Of a DNA stretch of 64,000 nt, positions 21,710 through 32,583 are shown in pieces; the stretch's first letter is position 1; each line of letters starts with the position of its first letter. The DNA lies in assembly GCF_958979055.1 (NCBI RefSeq), contig NC_084899.1, positions 24,495,501 to 24,559,500 of the forward strand, written 5' to 3'. The translations under genes were made by a program, and so were the position numbers. The DNA comes from Alnus glutinosa. Lineage: Eukaryota; Streptophyta; Magnoliopsida; Fagales; Betulaceae. The notes beneath the pieces are model-generated. The model was not told the DNA's origin, made no database searches, and saw only the letters and a program-made list of their open reading frames with translations.

Positions 21710-24700
21710 TCACCTCTTGTGATGAAACTTCACCTTCAACAAGAACTGCATCTTAACCTGTCCAAGATAAGAACCCCCGGACTCAGTCACAGGCAGGATA
21801 GAAGTGTACTAATTGGAAGGAGAAAAAGTACCAATATATGCAGAACATCAATACAGTCCAACCCAAATACCAAGCATTATCAATTTTACATATTATAACT
21901 GTCCAATGAATGGGGGGAGTTGGTCACTTTTTGGAAGTTGTCAAAAAGTATTTGTGTGCATTTGTAATAACTGATCCGTACGTATGACTCATAAACATCT
22001 ATTCGGTATTTGGCTTAAGTTTATAATAGCAATTAATCACTATGGACAACTGGAATAAAAATAAAATAAAAAATAAAAAAAACTAGTTTGAGACTAAGTG
22101 ATGAAAAATCAAGATAACTTACTTGAGCCGTATCGTAAACGATGTACTCATTATACATTAGCTCGGAGGCCTTGACTTTTGATGGCACTGGTTTCCCACA
22201 AGGAACTACAATATCATCCCTCCACTTCACATTTTCCGTCTCCAGAGGTATATTCTTGCCAAGTCCTTTTGTAGAGTGCTTTCCTTCAGGAGGTTTATCC
22301 ATATACTGAATGACAGTGGAAAAGAAGTTAAAAGGGAGAAAGTCGCTGGAGAAATAACGAGTTTAATGTATCTGTATGGCTGAATCTTTTTCCCGAGACA
22401 TACTGGAAAAGTTGTTGGATAAATATTGCTTAAAAATTCACATAAAATCATGTAATTTGGACTCACTTTGGCCTTCTTGAGCTCATAGACCTCCCCCAAA
22501 GCAACTTCACTAAGAAGCATTAAGCCAACAGGGTTTTTCTTATCAGTGTAGCAATACTGAGCACTCTTGCTGACCAGGTCAGCGAAGTATACCCCTTTGC
22601 CAAACTATAATGCAAAACAAAGAAGATTTAGACTGGTAGAAAAGTACATCAGACATTAAGTAAGCATTTAAATATAGATACACATCCGTGTACACACGTG
22701 CACCAGAGAGAGAGAGAGAGAGAGAGAACCATATAGCCAGTTGCTGGAGCTTCAGGAGGAGCTATTCTCAGTCCCTGGCTAAGTATTCCCACAAAATTTG
22801 TCAACCGAGAACCTGCAGAGGACAAAATGTTTAGCTCTACTTCTCCCTCTATTCAACTTTCCTGACACTCTAGTAGATCCCCACAAACCTTGATCTAGAA
22901 CAAACTGCAAGAGAATACAGTCATTCACAAGTCACATCAGAGAAAAAACTGCAGCTTACCATGCCAGAGGAGCATTCTGTTCTTGAGCTTCTCTCTGTAG
23001 GGTGCGAACTTATCCAATTCCCCTTCTCTTTCAAGTGTGAAAACTTCTTCCAGTTCAAGAGTCCAATCCTGATGATATTACCAGTTGCCAGAATTAATTT
23101 GTCAAAACCAAAAGACAAAACAAAACAAAAAAACAAAAAAACAAAACAAAACAAACAAACCAAGAAGGAAGCGAGAAACAAGAAATTATCAACAGCATAG
23201 TGAGTGCCAGTTCTCAAAGTAAACCCACCTTATGTGTAGGGGCATGAGTAGTGAGGAGATACTTCTCAATCAACCGAAAATCTTCACTATCATGAGGAAG
23301 GGGAGCAATATCACAATGGAGCTTCATATACTTTTCATCTAGGGAGTCATCACTATCAGCATCAAAACCTACTAATCTGGAAGCGATTTCAATGTCCTGG
23401 AGAGCTTCTAACATTTTAACCTACCATGGAAGCATAAATCAGGTAGTAATGATTAGTTCTTGTACAGACTGCATGAGGCAGATGAAAAAATGGCTTGCAT
23501 AGATCAGTTCCAGACTAAATGTGCATCATATTCTGTTGCATAAAATACAATAGTGAAATTCCATATCTATGCTTTTTCAACCACTTTAGAGCCTGTGCAA
23601 AGGACAAACCTTTCCCTATAGAACTTCCCAAGCAAACGTTTTATCAAAAGTTCTCGGCCATTATGAATCTAAACTATTTTTTAAATGATTCAGAATGCTA
23701 TCCTGTTTCTGACCATCTCAATTCAACAAATTTTAACTTTTCATTACAAATTTCCCAAATTGTGCTTCAAAGTTTAAACCAGGACTAAAATGATACCAAA
23801 ACAAAAATTCATAACCAGCTCTGTAGACTAAGTTACAGCTTTAAATTGGTTTTATCATGCACCACAGTCCCATGCCCTGACCTACTAAATAGTTCTGTTT
23901 CCATTCCTTTTACAAGTTTCAGATAAAAAAAATTCAACCATCTTAAATTTCACATTGCAACTTGGTCATTGTATAAAAGATTTTAGAGGTGTACCAAGGA
24001 ATGAAATGATCTTACTCTATTTTTACCTCCAATTGAATACTAAACATCACAGCAAGCATGTAAATGGGAAAAGTGAAATGTCTTCCTCTGACATATACTA
24101 ATTACTCATAGCAAAACAAAATATAAAAAACGAAGGAAAAGAAACCGAGCTTTGACCCTTCCCTTCTCCTCCCCTAAACACATAAAAAATATACAAGGAA
24201 AAAAAAAAAAAAACCTCATTAGTATTTCTTTCAGCACCAACACCAGTGAGCAAAAGAACGAAACTCATGGTGCATTGCTAGAAATTATGCAAATGTTGCT
24301 CAAATGCAATTTACAGCTATTTTAAAGGGCTGTCAGATAGAGACAATGCCATTGGCTGCAAAATGACAATTCAGTTCATTTGAGGTTTTCTGCTTATGGG
24401 ATTGGCATGAAATCCAATCCCCCCAAAATAGATTCTGAACAGTTTAGGAGATTTGAGGATTGCGAGAGATCAGTGGTGGAGCTTAAGACCTTCAAACCCT
24501 TTATCAGTGGACAGCGCCTTTGATTGTCTTCATTCTTCTAGCTTTCAAGATTTTCTTAGAGTGTGTTAGGTTCTTAATCTTTTATCTTTTTCAGTTTATG
24601 TGTCTCTCTTGTATATTTTTATGTACTTAGGTTGCACCCTTTTGCTTTTTAAGAAGATTTTGATTACTTATTGGGGAAAAAAAAAAGTTTGGGAGATTTG

Positions 24701-27700
24701 AGGAATTGATATATTATAGGTAATTAACATTTCAGGGGAACAACATCTTAAAAGGGATGTTCAAAAGTAGTAGTTAAAGACATGCATAATGTAAAAGATT
24801 AGTAAACGTTTAGTCCATTCATACGCCTCTCATCATAATTGGCTGTCTACTTGTTTATGTATGATCCAAGGAGATTGCAGCAACATTAATTACAAGAAGT
24901 TCAGAATGATGCCGTTTACTCAGTTAGGAAAAGAATGGGTAAGAGCTTCCTAGACTAGAGCACATGCCACCTAAAAAAAGTAAATTATATGAATTCTTAG
25001 ATAAATCTACAACAGGCTTAGCAAAATAATAAGAAGAAGAAGAAACAGAACAAACAGTAATAATGATGAGGTAATATCATCAGTAATTAAAGAGAAATAG
25101 ATTGAGGATATGCAAAAAGTAAAAAACATGATAGATGATACACACTGGATTCTTACCTTTGACTTGAAATCATCCTCATCTCTAATAATATGTGGGTGAA
25201 TGGAAGGGATCACAGTGAAAAAACGATTGCTGGCATCAATGATCAAGCTTTCCTTGACAGAAGGATCATGAGAATTACCATTTAGCAGATTCTGTATTTC
25301 AGTTAATGCCTCAAAACCTGGGGGGGGGGGGGGGGGGTGGAGAAAATGAAGTTAACAAACTGTTGGATATCCTTTTTTTGTATCCTTCTTCATAAGTTAG
25401 TTTCAGAACAAAACAGCTATATATCTCAAGCGTGATAAGAGATTTTTGAAGGTAATACCCTTTTGGATATTGCTTTTGCTCAGTTTTCCCAGTGGCATCT
25501 CTGCCATATTAATCTCAAATTCCATCATGGCAGCTCTGCAAGGATTACAATGTAGCTTTTCAGGCATATAAAATCTTCAACAGAAAAGGAAATCTATCAC
25601 TAAATAAATAATGATCTGTTTATAACCTGTATGTTTCCACATTAAAGAGCATCGTCATCAATTCTACTAATGCAGGAGCAAGTTTGCTGTCTGCATTGTT
25701 CTGTCTATTCTTAGACACCTGTTTGTTAACCCCATAGTCCTACAAAATTCCATATAATTAAATCACTAATAACTACTACCAAAGCAAGTATTTGCCATAC
25801 ATAAATAACTGAATAAAAACATAAAATCTTTACAATATCCAATGGAAAAAATCTGCCAGGTTGCTTCTGAAAGTTTCGTTTTTGTTCCCATGCCTCCCAC
25901 GGATTCCCAGTCTTCTCCATGAACAAACGCTTGAAATCATGAATTGCATCTGGTTTTGACATTTCTTCCAATTTGATTCCTCCAATTTTGTCATTTCCCA
26001 CTCGACCCCATTTACGAAACACATAGCAATCTGATCCTTTATCATCTTGGATTATTTGGAGGATATAGTAACTAAACACGGGCAAACATATAGAAATCAG
26101 AATAAAATATAGAAGTTATAATTTAACATTCAGGATTTAAAAGAAGAGCAAATGGAATAATGTAGGCATTTGGAATGATAAAACAGTATGTATATCAAAC
26201 AACAGTATAATAAGCTATTGAGTTTTAAAAGGAAAAAAAAAATCAATGTGAACAAAAAAAAAAAAGCCTAAAAGCTTGCCATAAATGTTGCATGTATTTA
26301 ATTTAAGCTTAGGGAAAACCACAGATATTATAAAACCATTCAAGGCTGCAAAAGAACGATGGAAAACAACAAAACTACCTGTTAACACCAGTTGATAAGT
26401 CAGACATGCTCAAAGTCGTGTTATAGATGCTTTTCCCATCCTCAAGTATGTGACCTGTATCTTGGAGACCAGAAGATTCATGCACAGCACTTCTCCCTTT
26501 TACTTTGACAGTGACCATGCTAGAGGCCTCGCCAATGGCTTCAACTTTGTACAAATCAAATGGAAGCTTCTTCTGTCTTTTAATGCAATCAACCAGATAA
26601 TCCTCCCTAACAATTGGTAACTTCATCCTCCTGTTGATGAAACCATTGCAAGTCAAAATGAAAATGAATCAAACAAGAAAAGTGCTACAGACCAGTAATT
26701 TGAGAGCACATTTACCTTGCTTTCCTTGTCTCGGCATTTTGATCATCCAGCACTCCACTCACAACTAAGCAGTTAGTATCTGCAATTTAATTTGTTAAGC
26801 AAAGCAACTAAAACAATGCATCAATGTCAACAGGAACACATCCATATCTCTGAAGACACGAGACTTTTAAGTTCAATATTCAGTTGATGGATCATATACC
26901 TTTCTTGATCTTCGTATGAACAACTCCACCCACCCCCTCAATTTTTCTCTTAAATTCCTCCTGCAAAATCATCCCTCATGAGATTAACTCATTAACTATG
27001 ACAGATCTGAAACTGCATTAGACATTATTTCAGTGTATCATAGAATACAAATATTTAACATATAAAAGGAAGGAAAAATCATACCATGGATTCCTTTGGT
27101 AATCCAGATACAGCAACTCTCAAGTCTCCCAAACTTTCACTCTTTGATGATTCAGACTCACGGTTTGCAGCTTGACTTCCAGAAGCATTATTGTATGATG
27201 GCAGAGGGAGAATCCGAACAGGTTTGGTCTTCTTTTGTGATTTAAACCACTGCATACAATTGAGTAACTTAAGTCGCTATCTCTTTATCATATGACAAGA
27301 GTATAAGTTCAATACCTTAATAAGATATTGATTATTGGTGTCTTCTGGAACTTTCCACTTCCCATTCAGACGTTCTGGTTCACGAGTAGAGTAAGAACAC
27401 TTGCTCCATGCCGATAAGAACCCATGGCACCGATACATGCCTCCAGAATAACGAAGAGAACCAGAACATATTGGACAGCTAGAAAGTGCTCCAAACATCA
27501 TCCCATCAGCACTAAACAAGAATTAAAACAGACAATATTTGTCAACGGCCGATAAAAAGGATGACATGTAGTGGTCTAAAATAGTGGTAGTTATCAACTT
27601 ATTAACAGTTAATCCATGAATCATATTCAAATAAAAATCTGGTTTAAAAATCGCAAGGTATAACAAACAAAGCAGCAGTTTCAGACTTATGCCAAAACTT

Positions 27701-30700
27701 ATACATTGGGGTAAAGGTGATCTAGTAACCAATACTGGTACACTAAGCCTATGAGGTTAGTGTCAAGACAAACAAGTAAAATTACCTCCTTTTGAGAATG
27801 TATCCATGACAACTAACCAGAAAGAAAACGAGAAGCATAAAATCCATGAGGAAGCTTGCAGACGATTTTTAAAAAAGTTAAAAGTCTCTGTGGAATAGAG
27901 GCTCAGAGATTGCATAATATAAATTACCAGCGTTCACGCAAATCAAGTTCTGATCCAGTTGAATCTAGACTATTGGCTTCAAGCATTTCCCGCAACTCTG
28001 CTGTTGTCACATGTTTTTTAAGATCATCTTTCAGAGCCCATAGTTCTTTAGTTTGGGTCTCTAGTTTATTCTCCCAATCCCTGGAATCAGCAACATTCTC
28101 CTTACATGAAGCCCTGCTAGCCGATGTGTCTCCTCCAGCCTTTGCAACTTTTGGCTTCTGATCAACATTAACATCCTTTTTCCGTTTTATACCAGCTTTG
28201 GAAGTTGATTGTTGCAGGAGTTCTTTATTGTCTTGTATCTCAAGTTCAGTGCCTGAAAGGAGGACAACTATAGTGAGAGTGATAATAGCAGTAAAAAAAC
28301 AAAAGTTCTGTCATTGCTACAGCATCAGAAAACCACCTACTATAAAATCAAAACGAAGTTCATACCACTCTTTGCAGTAGAAGGAAACTTCTTCTTGGCC
28401 AGGCCAATGACAGCTGCCTGGTCAGAAGCTGAGAGGCTCTCCCATCCAGACAACTTCTCCACTTGGGTATATGGAGATAATTCCAAGAAACAATTGGCAT
28501 GGTTCCACGCCAAGCCCCTAGCTCCTTGGCCATCAGGCTTGATGGATATACGAACCTAGGGGTGAATAGTAAAAGCATCGACATAAAGGAATATTCAAGT
28601 ACTAGTATCATTTATGCATTACTAGTTGCAATAACTCAACCCATCAATATATTGTGAACATGACGGGTGGATAACAATCTGCTTGACAAATGACCATTGC
28701 CTCCACCTTTGACAAAAACTACATTATCTTCATATGTTGATCTTACTTCAGGAATTCAACTCTTACCACACTAGTTTAGATTTTAAAATTGCTTTGAGGA
28801 GTTCTATAAAATCTTTTTTTTTTTTTGATAACCAAGATGTCCAGGGCTTCGCCCCAACTAGATCCCAGGACACACCATGCAAAGCACCCCCTCCACATGG
28901 GGTAAGGTAAAGCCTTGGATTTTTCTCATGGGCGTAGCCCCAAATAATTGTTTGCACTCAAGGGGATCAAATATATAAGATTTCTATAAAATCTTAAACA
29001 GCACCTTAAGTCAAGTTTGTTTTGGACATTGACTACACTTGGAACCAAAACGTTACCTGCTTAGAGAGGGTAACATTGATCATAAATATTAAACAAAATT
29101 ACATTTCATTTTGTGCATAAAACAAGATGTTTGCATTGTCACTCAAGGTGGCTTTCTAAACACTCTCGTAACTTTTTTCTCTTCTTTTTTCAATTAACTC
29201 TTTTCAATTATGAAACCCGAATATGGCCTACTTCATATCAAGGTCATGAGAAGTGGCCACTTGCAAGAGTTGTTTGCATGGTCACTCACGGTTGAGATTG
29301 GCAATGATGTACCCACCTTATTTAAGGACCACTGAGCACCATACAGTTGAAGATAAGTAATCATGGCACTTGGTTGGCCATGTGAGAAACAAAGCAGAGA
29401 AACATAGAAACCAACCTCTCCTTTCATAATCTTTTGTTTGCAGGGCTTGCAGGTAGCACGAGAAGTTTCTGAAACTTCAATACCACATACTGCATTAGTG
29501 ACATCAATTGTTGCTGCAGGTCCACTGCCCTCCACATACTCCCTGATCTTCTGCTGGTCTTCCCAACGAAGCAACTCAACGCCTTCAACATCATCAATGC
29601 TAGAAGCACAATAACACTTAGCAGTTAATTACTGCATCTATCTGATTTACTTAATGGAAATGATGATAAATATACAAGCATACATACGATTTTATCTGCT
29701 TTGCTTTCTTCAATATGCAATCAGCATGGTGCCACATCTGATTCAGAAAACAAACACATGTCAAAGTTGTACATAGTTTCTTAATCAAGAAGGATGATTT
29801 GGAAAGTAAAAGATTCCAATTACAACCGAAAATATACTAATATCAATGATCATAGAAGCCCTTTAGCGATTTATTTTAGAACTTCTAAGTAATAGAGAAA
29901 AGCAAATCATACCACACCATGAACAACTCTAACTCTAATGTATTGTTCAATATCTTCCTTAAGTCAATCATAAATGGAAGTCACAACAAAGTTCTAGCAG
30001 GCCGCCAAAAATAGCTAGGATGCATCCATAAGATTTCCTCAATACTGGAAGAAACATTTTAACAATAGGGCATAAAGATGCCGATTATAAGAATGAAGGA
30101 CCAATTTTCTGAGCCGAACCAAAATGTGTCCACAAATGACAAAGTGGCTCACTTCCAAGTCCAACTCAACCCAACTGTAGGCATTCTCAAGTCTCTAAAA
30201 CTTACGTACTAAATCAAGCTAATACATTATATAAGAAAACTATGAGCTATGCTACATTTACCAAAATGGACCTTAAGTAGCTGGGTTCATAGATACATTG
30301 CAAGCTTAAGTAGCAACCATCTAAAGCCTAAAGATATATCATGCCATATGAGCTTTCTGGATAAGGAACCGATACAATTTTGAAGTGAAAATAAACTGAG
30401 CAACTAAACAAAGTCCTAAACAATTTTGAAGTGAAAATAAACTTAGCAACTAAACAAAGTCCTAAACCCCAAAAAAATCGCAACCCATTGCTCAAAACTA
30501 TATCTTTTTTCCACATAAGCCAGCGATTGTCAACTTGATATTGATTAAAAAGTCACCCAAAATAAACTAATACCACAATTTTAAAGAACGCGAAAATGGA
30601 AATGAGTTCACATACCCCAAATGCAAAACTGTAAACGACAATATACGAGAACCAAAAAACCAAAACTTAAAAGGTCCGTTTGGGGTTCGATTTTTTAAAT

Positions 30701-31182
30701 TAGAATTCAATTCTTATTTGGTGCACCAATTTTGAAGTTTGAATTTGTAAGATAAAATTAGAAAAAGTTGAATAAAATATAATTTGTTTTGAAAAGATTG
30801 AATAAAATATGATTTGTATTTTAGAAAAATACAGAATGATATTTGTTTTTGAAATCATGGTTGCCAAACGAACCATTAAATGGTCAATAAATTCAAACTA
30901 GAAATACGAGCCAAAGCACAATAATGGAAGTCCCAAAACATCAAAATAGTTAAAAGAGAATAAAAAGAAAGAACAGCAACGCTAAAGCTCGAACCCAGAA
31001 AGGAAAACAAGAGGGAAGAGAAGGGGAGTAAAGCATACGGGCATGAAGCCGTCGAATTGGGTGGCCTGGACCATCTTGCCGAGGCGGAGCACCTCTTTGG
31101 CAATGGGGCTCTTGCATGTCTTGCAGGAGGATCGCGACGACTTCGCGTACTCCGCCTTCCACGGCTTCTGGGGGCTCGCCAT
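21710..31182 (-). CDS. PARP1: Poly(ADP-ribose) polymerase 1 (zinc-finger PARP), complete, 20 exons
   Basis: A nuclear NAD+-dependent ADP-ribosyltransferase that senses DNA breaks and modifies chromatin proteins. Twenty exons in phase with GT/AG borders: 31182-31039, 29737-29688, 29599-29416, 28555-28366, 28252-27928, 27511-27316, 27249-27085, 26960-26900, 26779-26716, 26630-26379, 26071-25834, 25739-25627, 25535-25459, 25317-25157, 23420-23229, 23068-22960, 22812-22730, 22604-22467, 22305-22123, 21757-21710. This gives 990 aa, against about 983 for the Arabidopsis protein. In order: zinc finger 1 (C20, C23, H52, C55), zinc finger 2 (CKPC and WNHANC), PADR1/zinc 3 ([20 protein letters not shown]), BRCT (exons 7-10), WGR (KWGRVG, exon 11), helical regulatory domain, catalytic domain. 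The catalytic H-Y-E triad is intact: [27 protein letters not shown]. It ends KVKFHHKR. The start [20 protein letters not shown] is typical of plant PARP1. A minus-strand TATATATAG at 31228-31236 implies a very short leader. Confidence 0.97.
22705..22727 (-). repeat. (CT)n tract abutting the exon-17 donor of PARP1
   Basis: About 11 AG units on the plus strand, read as (CT)n in the transcript. The tract begins two bases inside intron 17, so the donor reads ATG|GTTCTCTCT. Confidence 0.9.
25320..25337 (-). repeat. Homopolymer C(18) forming the PARP1 intron-13 pyrimidine tract
   Basis: A run of 18 G on the plus strand is C in the transcript. Its last C is the first base of the CAG acceptor of exon 14, whose coding part starts at 25317 with GTTTTGAGGC (FEALTEIQ). 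The length of a homopolymer this long may be uncertain in an assembly. Confidence 0.85.
28816..28981 (-). mobile_element. SINE-like retroposon in PARP1 intron 3
   Basis: On the minus strand this is a GC-moderate body of about 155 bp (with GAGTGCAAACAATTATTTGG near its 5' side and CTTGGTTATC before the tail) followed by a poly(A) of about 13. A 14-base direct repeat, TTCTATAAAATCTT, flanks it perfectly at 28802-28815 and 28982-28995. A poly(A) tail, long target duplication, small size and no coding capacity define a SINE-type retroposon. I did not find convincing A and B boxes, so tRNA origin is unproven. Confidence 0.75.
30672..30876. mobile_element. MITE-like element in PARP1 intron 1 (GGTCCGTTTGG ends)
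   Basis: The left end GGTCCGTTTGG (30673) and right end CCAAACGAACC (30874) are near-inverse. Inside are AT-rich repeats including a duplicated ATTGAATAAAATATRATTTG phrase. A partial relative with GATAAAGTTTGAAAAAATTA and TTGCCAAACGAATC lies at 43860-44020. No clear target duplication; superfamily uncertain. Confidence 0.5.
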
Positions 31183-31227
31183 TTGCCTTCCTCTCTCTTT
31201 GGCGAAGAGCTCTTCGCGCTCGCACAC

Positions 31228-31236
31228 TATATATAC
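31228..31236 (-). promoter_or_regulatory. TATA box of PARP1
   Basis: TATATATAG on the minus strand lies about 46 bases before the ATG at 31182. With standard spacing the leader would be only about 20 bases long. Confidence 0.5.
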
Positions 31237-32583
31237 GTATGTGTAGGCTGGGGACCTGGGGTTGAATCGATGATGAGAGAATACTATATATAGAGCTTCT
31301 TTGGGACGCCTCACGATTTTGTTTTCTTTATGTGAGGAGGTTAAAAATCTAATCGATTTTTCATACAATAATGATGAATTTCATCGATTGGGGCATTTGC
31401 TGTTACAAAGTAGTGCCACTACTTCACTTTCCCTAGTAAAGGAAATGGGAAAGCTAAATATATGCCTTCTGCCTGTCGGTTGCTGTCAGATCTTTCTTTT
31501 CTTTTTCTTTTTCTTTTTTGTTTTTTTTTTTTTTGAATGAAACTGTCAGAACTTTCTGGTGAAGAGGAACCTATATCGGTTTTTATTATATAATTATCTT
31601 AAAATGTTAATGGGATTTTTTTTTCCCTAATAATTATAATTATTGAGACTCTACATTAACATTGTGAAATTGTCGCAGGACAAAAATGCATCTTCCGATG
31701 CTGATATGACAAAATCATAATCAACCCTTGATTAGTCATAAAAATTTAATTATCGGTTGAACTGTCATATCAACATTGTAAAATAATTATAAAATAAACA
31801 TATTGTATATAGCATTACTTTTACAAATAAAACCGTAATCATCTACCAATTTACTCAATATTAGTCTCGAATGTGTTTTGTTTCCTGGAAGCGTCAACTA
31901 GTTTACCATAATAAAAATTGGAGTTATAATCTCATTTATTTGTATTTATTTCTCCGAACAAGAATACATACTAAGGTTGAAGAATCAAGATCTTCTTCGA
32001 TTTCAAGTTAAATGAAAAAAATTTATTTTATGGTCGAGATTTAATTTCATAGATTTACATTTCTGACAGTTAACAGGTCTAAAGTCAACCTGCTCAAGCA
32101 TAGTCAAGCAGAATAAAATATTGACCGAGCTTGGCTTGCTAAGCAATCAATTTTGGTACATGGACAGCCCAAATGAACTGAACATCTCTCAAACTTGGGG
32201 TCCTTAAGCATAGTGTATTCATTTATATGCAACAAGAGTCTGGAAAAATCCAAAAAACATATTAACTTCATCCTTTGATAGGTAGAGTATAGTATGTATT
32301 ATCAAAAATCAAAGTAAAGATAGGCAAGTACAGCATCCATTTGATGAGAATTGCTGAAGCCACCTTGCAATATTCCTGACGATTAGTGTAGACCTTCATT
32401 AGATTAGAATAAGAAGAAAAAAAATTCAGTGGGGATATACTTGTGTACTCAGTTAAGGTCACTAAGTCATAAATTAGCAGAACCAAGAAACACAGGCCTG
32501 GAAAGTGAACTATGAACTCTTGGACATCTTAAAATGAACTCTTTTTCATCTGCTCATCCTTCAATATGAAAAACTTGAACCAT

